14,424 bases of DNA from Alphaproteobacteria bacterium (GCA_006226225.1 SBHI01000187.1:1-14424), one strand, 5' to 3'. Numbered from the stretch's first letter, positions 6,536 to 14,111 are shown. The notes: generated from the sequence alone by a model not told the origin. Numbers and translations: made by a program.

Positions 6536-7865
6536 GTCTATAAACCTTTGTTCTGATTCTGTTCCTTGCGCTCACGCGCATTCAACACCCACAATTACCC
6601 GCCAAGACCTTATCGACGATTTGGCCGCAGGAATCAAGGAAAAAAAATTATGGAAGATCGGCGTCGAGCTGGAGCAGTTCGCTTTTGACAAGGCGACAAG
6701 CGGCGCACTTCCTTATGAAGGCATGCCCGGTATCCGTATGCTGCTGGAACATTTCGCCTGCAAATTCGGCTGGGAAAAAATCATGGAAGACGGCAATCCG
6801 ATCGCGCTGGTGAAGGACGGTATTTCCGTCACGCTGGAGCCGGGCGGTCAGGTTGAATATTCCGGTTCCCCTGTGGCGGATGTGACGGCTGCCGTGCAGG
6901 AAATGGATTCTTTTATGCAGGATTTGGGTAGCGCGGCGGAAGATTGCGGTATCGGTTTCTTACGCAAGGGGCTGCATCCTGACTGGCACCGTGAAGATAT
7001 TCACTGGATGCCAAAAGGCCGTTACCGCATCATGCGTGACTATATGCTAAAAAAAGGCCGTCACGGCATTGATATGATGATGCGCAGCTGCGGCGCACAG
7101 CTCAATCTCGATTTTTCCAGCGAAGCGGATATGGTGAAGAAATTCCGCGTGGCGCTGGCATTGCAGCCGGTGATTATCGCATTGATGGCCAACTCCGCGA
7201 AACTGGACGGTAAAGAGACAGGTTATGCCAGCTACCGCTCTTATGTCTGGACGGAAACCGACCCCGACCGTTGCGGTAATCTGGATTTTGTTTTTTCCGA
7301 TGAGATGTCCTTTGCCTCCTATGTTGAATATGCGCTGGATGTGCCGATGTATTTTCTATATCGCGACGGCAAATATCTGGATACGGCAGGTTTGTCTTTC
7401 CGCGATTTTATGGAGGGAAAACTGCCCGGTTTTGAAGGCATGTATCCCTCTATCAAAGATTGGCAGGATCATCTGACGACATTGTTCCCTGAGGTACGTT
7501 TGAAGCGTTATCTGGAACTGCGGGCAGCGGATTGCAACAGTGATGCGATGGTCTATGCGATGACGGCTTTCTGGGCGGGTATTCTGTATGACCAAACCGC
7601 GCTGGATGCGATGCATGATATGGTGATGGGCTGGCCCGTTGCTTTGCGCCGTATACTCCCGGAACTGGCGGCAAAAGACGGCCTGAATGCCGATCTGTCA
7701 TCCGTCGGTTATGATTTCCGCCAGATTGTGACAGTGGTTCTGGATGTTGCGGCGGACGGTCTTGAGCGTGACGAGACCGAAGCTGTTGGAATTCTGGCAC
7801 CGTTCTGGAAAAAGCTTGCCTGCACTGCGCCGGATGCTTGCGGCGACAGCACGGAAGTGGCATAA
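6534..7865 (+). CDS. gshA: Glutamate-cysteine ligase, type 2 (plant/alphaproteobacterial class)
   Basis: At 443 residues it is close to the family's usual ~450. It catalyses ATP-dependent formation of gamma-glutamylcysteine, the first and usually limiting step of glutathione synthesis. Seen: WKIGVELEQFAF (40-51), the counterpart of the family's WRIGTEHEKFAF; ALVKDGISVTLEPGGQVEYS (91-110), the substrate-site block; ADMVKKFRVALALQP (198-212); and SYRSYVWTETDPDRCG (233-248). The substitution of Val-Glu-Leu-Glu-Gln for Thr-Glu-His-Glu-Lys is mild and keeps both glutamates. The start is set at the ATG at 6534 by its ribosome site and by homology beginning near residue 20; the first 20 residues look non-conserved. 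The next gene starts 50 bases downstream with no terminator between, so it probably heads an operon with bdhA, phaZ and the MOSC gene. Confidence 0.95.
   Translation: MSINLCSDSVPCAHAHSTPTITRQDLIDDLAAGIKEKKLWKIGVELEQFAFDKATSGALPYEGMPGIRMLLEHFACKFGWEKIMEDGNPIALVKDGISVTLEPGGQVEYSGSPVADVTAAVQEMDSFMQDLGSAAEDCGIGFLRKGLHPDWHREDIHWMPKGRYRIMRDYMLKKGRHGIDMMMRSCGAQLNLDFSSEADMVKKFRVALALQPVIIALMANSAKLDGKETGYASYRSYVWTETDPDRCGNLDFVFSDEMSFASYVEYALDVPMYFLYRDGKYLDTAGLSFRDFMEGKLPGFEGMYPSIKDWQDHLTTLFPEVRLKRYLELRAADCNSDAMVYAMTAFWAGILYDQTALDAMHDMVMGWPVALRRILPELAAKDGLNADLSSVGYDFRQIVTVVLDVAADGLERDETEAVGILAPFWKKLACTAPDACGDSTEVA
6556..6585 (-). promoter_or_regulatory. Weak candidate promoter of gshB, inside gshA
   Basis: On the minus strand, TTGAAT (6585-6580) and CAGAAT (6561-6556) are 18 bases apart, five and four of six matches. 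A start near 6549 would give a leader of about 14 bases carrying the CAAAGG site. It falls in gshA codons 8-18, the poorly conserved N-terminus. The case rests partly on there being no intergenic DNA for gshB to use. Confidence 0.35.
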
Positions 7866-7915
7866 AGAAGGCGGCTAAAAAATCAATTTCCGCGAAATAA
7901 TCACAGGGGGACGGG

Positions 7916-8758
7916 ATGTCCGGTTTTTTCTTTCAAAACAGTCCGACCGCCGATAAGCCTTTAACCGGCCGGGTTGCTGTGGTCACAGGTTCGACCAGTG
8001 GTATCGGTCAAGCCGTTGCGGAAATGCTGGCGCAGGCCGGGGCAGATATCGTGCTGAATGGTTTCGGTGATGCGGCGGAAATCGAAAAGCAGCGCCAAGC
8101 ACTTGTCAACCAGACAGGGGTGCGCGTTTTCTACAGTGATGCGGATATGAGTAAACCCGCAGATATCCGTGAAATGATTGAAAAGGCGCATGAGGCGCTG
8201 GGGCGTGTGGATATTCTGGTCAATAATGCCGGTATCCAGCATGTTTGTACGGTTGAAAACTTTCCCGAGGAAAAATGGGATCAGATTATCGCCATCAACC
8301 TGTCTGCCGGTTTTCACGCCACGAAGGCAGCGGCAAAATATATGAAACAGCAGGGCGGCGGACGTATTATCAATATCGCCTCCGTTCACGGGTTGACGGC
8401 CTCCCCTTATAAAACCGCCTATATTACCGCGAAACACGGCATCATCGGTTTTACTAAAGCGGCGGCGCTGGATTTGGCGGAACACGGTATTACCGTTAAT
8501 GCGGTTTGCCCCGGCTATGTCCGTACACCGCTGGTGGATAAGCAGATTCCTGAACAGGCCAAAGAATACGGCATGACCGAAGACGAAGTCATTGCGAAGG
8601 TGATGTTGAAAAACCATGCCATCAAGGATTTTGTCGGGATTGAAGATATCGCGGCATCCGTGCTTTACTTGTGCAGCGATGCGGCCTCAAAGATTACCGG
8701 CACGCAGATGGTGCTGGATGGCGGCTGGATGGCGGGTACGCCTGCGAATAAAGGATAA
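7916..8758 (+). CDS. bdhA: D-3-hydroxybutyrate dehydrogenase (SDR family)
   Basis: This 280-residue short-chain dehydrogenase should interconvert 3-hydroxybutyrate and acetoacetate with NAD in the cytosol. Seen: the Rossmann glycine motif TGSTSGIG (24-31), NNAG (103-106), catalytic Ser156 in NIASVHG, and the Tyr169-x3-Lys173 pair in AYITAKHG. The C-terminal LDGGWMAG (267-274) matches the conserved tail of bacterial BdhA (typically VDGGWTA). The VHGL-x-ASPYKTAYI-x-AKHG block is characteristic of the BdhA group and separates it from general 3-oxoacyl reductases. About 15 residues precede the usual start; the ATG at 7916 has GGGGGA upstream. It is 18 bases upstream of a PHB depolymerase gene, whose product would supply 3-hydroxybutyrate, which supports the assignment. 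Confidence 0.93.
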   Translation: MSGFFFQNSPTADKPLTGRVAVVTGSTSGIGQAVAEMLAQAGADIVLNGFGDAAEIEKQRQALVNQTGVRVFYSDADMSKPADIREMIEKAHEALGRVDILVNNAGIQHVCTVENFPEEKWDQIIAINLSAGFHATKAAAKYMKQQGGGRIINIASVHGLTASPYKTAYITAKHGIIGFTKAAALDLAEHGITVNAVCPGYVRTPLVDKQIPEQAKEYGMTEDEVIAKVMLKNHAIKDFVGIEDIAASVLYLCSDAASKITGTQMVLDGGWMAGTPANKG

Positions 8759-8776
8759 GGAAGCGGGAGCGACAAG

Positions 8777-10093
8777 ATGAAATACAGCTGGCACGATTTC
8801 CTGCAAAAATCCATGAAGCTGCAATTTAACTTTCTTGCGCAATCGACAAAGAATTATTCCGACGCGATGAAATTTCTAAAACAGAACGGCATTCTGCCCG
8901 GCCTGTCCGATGCTGCAGCGAATGAAGCCGAGGCTGCGTCCGAATTTTGGGACTATCTGTCCAAAGACCACCCCAAACCGCCTTTCGGGCTGACGGAAAC
9001 AGCAATCGCCGGAAAGAAAGTGACGGTGGCGGAAACCGCGGTCAAAGAAAAACCCTTTGCCACCTTGAAACATTTCAAACGTGATTGTACCCGCAATGAT
9101 CCGAAGGTACTGATCGTGCCGCCGACCTCCGGTCATTATGCCTCGATGATGCGTGACACGGTGAAAGAATTGTTGCCGGGGCATGAGGTCTATGTGCTGG
9201 ATTGGGAAAACCCCCGTGATGTGGATAAAAAACATGGTGATTTCAGTCTGGAGGATTATATCGACTATGTGCGCGATGCGTTGGACGAATTGGGGGAAGA
9301 TGTGCATATCATCGGCTTCTCGCAATCAACCGTTCCGGTTCTGGCGGTGACGTCACTGATGGCAGAGGAAAAGGATAAAAACAGACCGGCATCAATGACC
9401 CTGATGGGCGGCCCGATTGATGTGACAGCGGAACAATCTTCCGTGGCGGAATTTGCACAGCAGCATGAGATCGACTGGTTTAAGAAAAACGTCATTATGC
9501 AGGTGCCATCGGAGTATGAAGGCGCAGGGCGTGATGTTTATCCCGGTTTTTTGCAGCTGGCGGGTTTGATGGCAGTGAATGCCGATGCCCATCATAAAAA
9601 TCGCAATGATCTGCTTGCGGCCTTGCGTGCCAAAGACAAAGAAAAATCCGGCAAAATAAAAGATTTCTACGATGATTATCTGGCGGTCAGCGATTTGCCT
9701 GCACAGTTTTATCTGGATACGATCCGATTGGTCTTTCAGGAAGCGGCACTGGCAAAAGGCACGATGACCCAGCATGGCAAGAAAATCGACCCGTCTGCCG
9801 TGACGGATATTCCGCTTCTGACGGTCTCGGGCAAAAAGGACGATATTGTGCCGCCCGCCCAGAACGAAGCTGCACAGGATTTGTGCAAGAATCTGCCCGA
9901 TGACGCCCGCAAAAGCCTCGTGCTGGAAAAAGCCGGACATTATGATCTGTGCAGCGGCACGATTTTCAAAAAACAGATTCTTCCCGCTTTGACGGCCTTC
10001 ATCCGTGATGCGGGGGTAAAACGCGGTATCTCTTATGATGCGGTGCCGCAGGCACCTGTTCGCAAAACCAATAAAGGCAAAAAACCGCAATAA
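8777..10093 (+). CDS. phaZ: Intracellular polyhydroxybutyrate depolymerase (PhaZ-type alpha/beta hydrolase)
   Basis: The 438-residue protein has the length and layout of the Ralstonia-type intracellular PHB depolymerase, which hydrolyses native PHB granules to 3-hydroxybutyrate. Seen: VLIVPPTSGHYASMMRDTV (111-129); VYVLDWENPRDV (138-149); the nucleophile-elbow region HIIGFSQSTVPVLA (177-190); the Asp355-Asp356 pair in SGKKDDIVPP; and His388 in KAGHYDLCSG. In the Ralstonia eutropha enzyme the reported triad is Cys183, Asp355 and His388. Here the corresponding elbow residue is Ser182, within G-F-S-Q-S, so the usual Cys appears replaced by Ser. A basic tail (PVRKTNKGKKPQ) ends the protein. GGGAG lies seven bases before the ATG. 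Pairing with bdhA fits a PHB breakdown route. A general alpha/beta hydrolase remains possible but less likely. Confidence 0.88.
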   Translation: MKYSWHDFLQKSMKLQFNFLAQSTKNYSDAMKFLKQNGILPGLSDAAANEAEAASEFWDYLSKDHPKPPFGLTETAIAGKKVTVAETAVKEKPFATLKHFKRDCTRNDPKVLIVPPTSGHYASMMRDTVKELLPGHEVYVLDWENPRDVDKKHGDFSLEDYIDYVRDALDELGEDVHIIGFSQSTVPVLAVTSLMAEEKDKNRPASMTLMGGPIDVTAEQSSVAEFAQQHEIDWFKKNVIMQVPSEYEGAGRDVYPGFLQLAGLMAVNADAHHKNRNDLLAALRAKDKEKSGKIKDFYDDYLAVSDLPAQFYLDTIRLVFQEAALAKGTMTQHGKKIDPSAVTDIPLLTVSGKKDDIVPPAQNEAAQDLCKNLPDDARKSLVLEKAGHYDLCSGTIFKKQILPALTAFIRDAGVKRGISYDAVPQAPVRKTNKGKKPQ

Positions 10094-10106
10094 GGATTTC
10101 TCTTTC

Positions 10107-10979
10107 ATGGCGATAAATGTTGCCTCCTGCCATATCTATCCGTTGAAATCAGCTGCGGGTCAGTCTGTTGACGCGCTGAAACTGCTGCCGCGCGGCCCGC
10201 AAGGTGACCGTGAATGGATGCTGGTGGATCATGAAGGTGTTTTTATCACCCAGCGTACGCGCGGTTGTGAAAAACTCGCGCTTGTTACCGCTGAACGGAC
10301 AGAAGACGGCATTGTTTTTTCCGCACCTGACCGGCAGCTGTTATTTGTTTCCATGCCGGAAAAGGAAATCGCCGTACAAATCTGGAAGGATGATGTGACA
10401 GCGCTGGATGCAGGGGATACGGCAGCGGACTGGTTCTCGGACTATCTGGAGATGCCTTGCCGTCTGGTACGGTTGTCGGAACATGATGCGCATAAACGGA
10501 TGCTCGGTGAAAAATGGCAGGTGAAAGGCGGGCATGTCAGCTTTGCCGACGGTTTTCCGCTGCTGGTGACAAGCGAGGCTTCACTTGCGGCATTGCAACC
10601 GCATTTCCCTGACGGGGAAGATGTTGCGATGACGCGCTTCCGCCCCAATATCGTCCTATCCGGCGTAGAGGCCTTTGAGGAAGATGTCCTTTACCGCATC
10701 AAAATCGGCGGGGTGGTGCTGCGGCTGATGAAGCCCTGCACACGCTGCAAAATCACGACCATTACGCAGGAAACAGGTGCCGCAGCATCGAATGAACCGC
10801 TGAAAACCCTGACGAAACTACGTCGCGGCAAAAGCGATGATCTGGCCGGTGTGTTTTTCGGTCAGAATGCGGTGATTGAACAGACAGGCATGATCCGTGC
10901 GGGGGATGCGGTGGAGGTTCTGGAACGGCAGGAAATGCATCCTGCACTGGCAATGGCGGAATTGAAATTTGCCGGATAA
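10107..10979 (+). CDS. MOSC-domain molybdenum enzyme, YcbX/mARC-like
   Basis: The 290-residue protein has the two-part family layout. The N-terminal MOSC_N barrel opens with ASCHIYPLKSAAGQS (6-20) and has the GDREWMLVD (33-41) and FITQR (46-50) motifs; the C-terminal MOSC domain contains MTRFRPNIVLSG (175-186) and KPCTRCKITTI (209-219). Cys211 lies where YcbX and mARC proteins bind the molybdenum cofactor. Known of the family: reduction of N-hydroxylated bases and other N-oxygenated compounds. No ferredoxin domain is fused (E. coli YcbX has one), so an external electron donor is implied. The start is the ATG at 10107 with TAAGGA about ten bases upstream; a longer open frame reaching into phaZ is not needed. 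It lies 13 bases after phaZ and is the last gene of the rightward block. Its stop faces that of the next gene across six bases. Confidence 0.9.
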   Translation: MAINVASCHIYPLKSAAGQSVDALKLLPRGPQGDREWMLVDHEGVFITQRTRGCEKLALVTAERTEDGIVFSAPDRQLLFVSMPEKEIAVQIWKDDVTALDAGDTAADWFSDYLEMPCRLVRLSEHDAHKRMLGEKWQVKGGHVSFADGFPLLVTSEASLAALQPHFPDGEDVAMTRFRPNIVLSGVEAFEEDVLYRIKIGGVVLRLMKPCTRCKITTITQETGAAASNEPLKTLTKLRRGKSDDLAGVFFGQNAVIEQTGMIRAGDAVEVLERQEMHPALAMAELKFAG

Positions 10980-10985
10980 CGGGGT

Positions 10986-12731
10986 TTAGGCGCTACGTCG
11001 CCAGACGCGGATTTGCGACAGGCGGGAATCGCGATGGCGGAAATAGCCGAAATCCTTCGGTTTGGCCTTGGTGGTATCCTTGAAAACTTTTTTCAGTGAT
11101 TTGACAGGTGTGCGCCCGCCCGCGCCGATATGCAGGGCGGTAACGTCATGGTCTGTGCGGGCGGTCAGTTCCTGCGCCGTCTCCTGCATTAATGTTGTCC
11201 ATTGTTCGGCACTAACGCGGTCGCCCAGCGTTTCCAGTGAGTCAAAACACAGTTCGCCTTTTTTGCCGCGCCATGCCCAGCTTTGCCCGATGATATCGCC
11301 CTTGCCGCTTTCTACGACATAGAAGCCGCCGTTTTCGGACAGATAACCGTGTTTGGTACAGGCTTCACCCATCTTACCGATACTCTGGCAGCAGGCGGTA
11401 ATTTCTCCCAGAAACAAACCGCGCACGTCATTTTCCGGCAGGCGGCGGAAAACACCACCCGGCAACCCGAATTTTTCACCGTCAATGGTGATATCAGGCA
11501 TGCGTTTCTGTTTTTGTTTCGGCAGTTTGCCGACCAGTGACAGGGCGGTATCGAAATGTTGCTGTTTGACATCATAGTTATAGCAGAGCTCTGCCAGATC
11601 GGGATAATGCATGGCACGTTTATACAGATATTTGGCGCATTCGGCGCGGGTATTCTGTGTTGACCATGTTTTGCCGTCCGAAGAATGCTCGGGCGAGGTC
11701 ACAAAACGGCTGAATTTGACCAGCCGCGCCATAGACGGCCCACATTTCAATACGGCATCACCCCAGTCTTTGATATTCGGGGTACCGCTTTCCTGCGCGG
11801 GGTCTTTGGTCACGAAATCATTCAGCCACATGCCGGAGGTGACAAATTCTTTCAGCGATTGCAGTTTTGGTTTTTTGGTGTCCGGCAGATGCGGCGGCAG
11901 TAAAATATCTTCGGATAAAGTGTAAAGCGGTGTTTCATCTTTGCCGCCCCATTGTTTCAAATACTGTATGACGCGTTGCTCGGATTGAAATAATCCGGAC
12001 AGGCGAAAGGCTGCGACATTTGCTTCTTTGCCGTTGATACCTTCAATATCCAGAATTTTTAGAACAGCTTCGAAACAGCTTTGTTTGAAAAAAGCGGGGT
12101 TTTCCGCTGCCAGCCCTTTCGGCGGTGCGCGGCGCAGTTTTTTCTGCCAGGGGGCGGCATGTTTTTGGTACAGCTTTAATTTGCGCGTATCTGTAAAGGA
12201 CAGAAAGGTCGTGCTGCCCCCGTTTTGCAGTAAAAGATCGACCACAGGCCAGTTTTCATTTTGCGCGGCCACACGGACGGATTTATGCATTTTTGCGCCG
12301 GCTGTTGCGCCTTTGTCCAGCAGTTCCTGAATACGTTCCGGCGCGGCATCAGGGGCGGCGGCAATTAACAGATTGTTCAAGATATTCAGATTGCGGAGGT
12401 CGCGATCTTCTTGCGCGTCCGGTTGTTTTTGCGGCAGAGTTTTGCCGGTGATCTCGGCATAGGCTTCCAGCATATCCCATGTCTTTTGCGGCGCTTTCTT
12501 TTTGGGACTGCTGTTGGCTTTTAAATAGTCTGCGCCTTGTCTTGCGGCATCCAGCAAATTGTCTTCGGTAACGGTTTCGCCCGCGCGATCCAGCTGCATG
12601 GCATAGATGGGAAGGGCTTTTTCAACTTCGGCAGCCTTTTCCGCATCTTCGCCGCGCAAGCGCTCTAATGCGGCCTGTGCTTTCAGCACGGCTGCGGGAA
12701 TCTTTCGGGGTTTTTGCGCATTTTCAGACAT
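10986..12731 (-). CDS. Large protein of unknown function with weak ankyrin-like repeats and a conserved C-terminal domain
   Basis: The 581-residue protein has no signal peptide or membrane segment. Seen: a Lys/Ala/Glu-rich helical N-terminus (1-75); two weak ankyrin-like units around 115-172 (NNLLIAAAPDAAPERIQELL, then DLLLQNGGST); a middle of no recognisable family; and a compact C-terminal domain from about 413. That domain has LGEITACCQSIG (441-452), Cys458, GYLSENGGFYVVES (462-475), DIIGQSWAWRGKKGELCFDS (479-498) and LHIGAGGRTP (533-542). The strand order with an IIGQSW-x-WR core and a late GAGG segment could suit an acyltransferase-like (GNAT-type) fold. I have the impression that the GGFYVVE / QSWAWRG pattern recurs in ankyrin proteins of intracellular bacteria such as Legionella, but I cannot verify it. 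The start is the ATG at 12731, which has no Shine-Dalgarno; the promoter position suggests a leaderless mRNA. Confidence 0.8.
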   Translation of the reverse strand: MSENAQKPRKIPAAVLKAQAALERLRGEDAEKAAEVEKALPIYAMQLDRAGETVTEDNLLDAARQGADYLKANSSPKKKAPQKTWDMLEAYAEITGKTLPQKQPDAQEDRDLRNLNILNNLLIAAAPDAAPERIQELLDKGATAGAKMHKSVRVAAQNENWPVVDLLLQNGGSTTFLSFTDTRKLKLYQKHAAPWQKKLRRAPPKGLAAENPAFFKQSCFEAVLKILDIEGINGKEANVAAFRLSGLFQSEQRVIQYLKQWGGKDETPLYTLSEDILLPPHLPDTKKPKLQSLKEFVTSGMWLNDFVTKDPAQESGTPNIKDWGDAVLKCGPSMARLVKFSRFVTSPEHSSDGKTWSTQNTRAECAKYLYKRAMHYPDLAELCYNYDVKQQHFDTALSLVGKLPKQKQKRMPDITIDGEKFGLPGGVFRRLPENDVRGLFLGEITACCQSIGKMGEACTKHGYLSENGGFYVVESGKGDIIGQSWAWRGKKGELCFDSLETLGDRVSAEQWTTLMQETAQELTARTDHDVTALHIGAGGRTPVKSLKKVFKDTTKAKPKDFGYFRHRDSRLSQIRVWRRSA

Positions 12732-12738
12732 GCGGGGG

Positions 12739-12767
12739 AGTATAGAGGATTATTGCTTATATGTAAA
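12739..12767 (-). promoter_or_regulatory. Predicted promoter giving a leaderless mRNA for the 581-residue protein
   Basis: TTTACA (12767-12762) and TATACT (12744-12739), each five of six consensus matches, are spaced by exactly 17 bases. Only seven bases (CCCCCGC) separate the -10 from the ATG at 12731, so transcription should begin at or within one base of the start codon. That agrees with the lack of a ribosome site. Confidence 0.65.
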
Positions 12768-12775
12768 CAATAATC
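12748..12775. promoter_or_regulatory. Inverted repeat overlapping the promoter, probable operator
   Basis: GATTATTG (12748-12755) and CAATAATC (12768-12775) form a perfect 8-bp inverted repeat with a 12-base centre. It brackets the -35 and most of the spacer, a position typical of repressor sites. The arms are AT-rich and no T tract follows, so a terminator for the GH63 gene is less likely. Confidence 0.5.
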
Positions 12776-12803
12776 GCCTATATATATGTTTTTATTTTAA
12801 GAT

Positions 12804-14111
12804 TTATGCGTAATGCTGTGCCCAGTAAAGCCACATTGCGGCTGTCCATGTAAAGCTGTCGCCACCCAGCCCCGTGCCGTCAATCGGGTCGAAATATTCA
12901 TAGAAACCGTGACTTTTCAGAAGGGTGGCGGTATCTGTACCGATGCGGGTTGCACGGTCTTCTTCGCCATAGCTTTCCAGACCTTTGGCAATCATGAAAT
13001 TGACAATTGCCCAGACGGGGCCGCGCCAATAGCGCAGGCGGTCAAAATCCGGCTCTTCCGGTGACAGGGACGGCACCAGAAAATCCGCGTGACTGGTCAG
13101 GCTGTCCATTGTTTCCAGCAGCAGCGGCAGTTTATCTTTCGGCACGGCATGGGCAAAAAGCGGCAAAAAACTGCCGGAGGTCACCATATCGATCTGTTTC
13201 TCCGCAATCAGGTCATAGGAGCAATAGGCCTGTTTTTCCGCGCACCATAGCTTTTCAAAGGCTTCGGTCTGGAGTGTAACCCAGTTTTGTACTGTTTCTT
13301 CATTTTCATGCTGTTCCACCACCTGCATCAGCCACAACAGATCGCGATTAGCACGTAGCAGGATGGCATTAATGCCGACATCGGCAATGCGGAAGGGCAA
13401 GACGGGACGCAGTGTTTGATGGTCGTAATTGTTTTCGCGAAACAGCTGCACCAGCGCGAGATAATGATCATATTCCTTTTTCGGTGGACGCTGCGCGGCA
13501 TCGACCAGATCGGTATCGCGACGGTGATAGGGTTCAAGATTATCTGTGGAAACGCGGAACAGGGCTTCCTCCCATTCGGCACTGTTATCACGGCCTGTTT
13601 CCCACGGATGCCATGTTTCGGCAAGTCCTGTACCGTCCGGATCGCGTTCGGTCAGGTACCAGCGGTGATAGGCGAATAATTTGGGCAACAAGGCGCGAAT
13701 TTCGGCGCGCGCTTGTTTGCGATCCTGACTTTGTTCGTAAATTAGCCGCACGCAGGAGGCGGCAACGGGCGGCTGTGAAATACCGGAAGTGGCGACCGGG
13801 CTGCGCCCCGTTTGCCAGACATTGGGGCCGGGGAAATAGCTGTCGCTGTTTTGGTGAAAGACGATATGCGGCACCATGCCGTTTTCCCATTGATGGGCGA
13901 ATAATGTGCGAATTTCCTCCCATGCGCGGGGCTCGTCAAAACCGGCAAAGCCCAATGCCGTCAGGCAGGAATCCCAGTTCCATTGAAAGGGGTAAAGCTT
14001 GTCAGTCGGAACGGTATAACGCCCGCTGTCGCCGCTGCGGGTATTCTGCTCCAGAATGCGGGTTGCCTGTTCGGTCATTTGCGGATAGGCATGTGCGGGT
14101 GCCGTATTCAT
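12804..14111 (-). CDS. GH63-family glucosylglycerate/mannosylglycerate hydrolase
   Basis: The 435-residue protein has no signal peptide, so it is probably cytosolic. It has the (alpha/alpha)6-barrel motifs of the small bacterial GH63 enzymes: YPFQWNWDSCLTALG (40-54), HQWENGMVPHIVFH (73-86), YFPGPNVWQTG (92-102), LAETWHPWETGRDNS (163-177), YWRGPVWAIVNFM (361-373) and HGFYEYFDP then GGDSFTWTAAMWLYW (401-409, 416-430). In characterised glucosylglycerate hydrolases the catalytic acid and base are an Asp and a late Glu (Asp182/Glu419 in the mycobacterial enzyme as I recall); Asp175 and Glu405 fit those places. The expected reaction is hydrolysis of glucosylglycerate or mannosylglycerate, compatible solutes built up under salt or nitrogen stress. 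Glucose versus mannose preference cannot be read by eye. A G-rich Shine-Dalgarno precedes the ATG at 14111. It is 72 bases upstream of the 581-residue gene. Confidence 0.88.
   Translation of the reverse strand: MNTAPAHAYPQMTEQATRILEQNTRSGDSGRYTVPTDKLYPFQWNWDSCLTALGFAGFDEPRAWEEIRTLFAHQWENGMVPHIVFHQNSDSYFPGPNVWQTGRSPVATSGISQPPVAASCVRLIYEQSQDRKQARAEIRALLPKLFAYHRWYLTERDPDGTGLAETWHPWETGRDNSAEWEEALFRVSTDNLEPYHRRDTDLVDAAQRPPKKEYDHYLALVQLFRENNYDHQTLRPVLPFRIADVGINAILLRANRDLLWLMQVVEQHENEETVQNWVTLQTEAFEKLWCAEKQAYCSYDLIAEKQIDMVTSGSFLPLFAHAVPKDKLPLLLETMDSLTSHADFLVPSLSPEEPDFDRLRYWRGPVWAIVNFMIAKGLESYGEEDRATRIGTDTATLLKSHGFYEYFDPIDGTGLGGDSFTWTAAMWLYWAQHYA

Noticed and set aside
9392..10108. Open frame of 238 codons antisense to phaZ
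   Set aside because: The phaZ frame has conserved catalytic blocks throughout; the antisense translation has none and no ribosome site.
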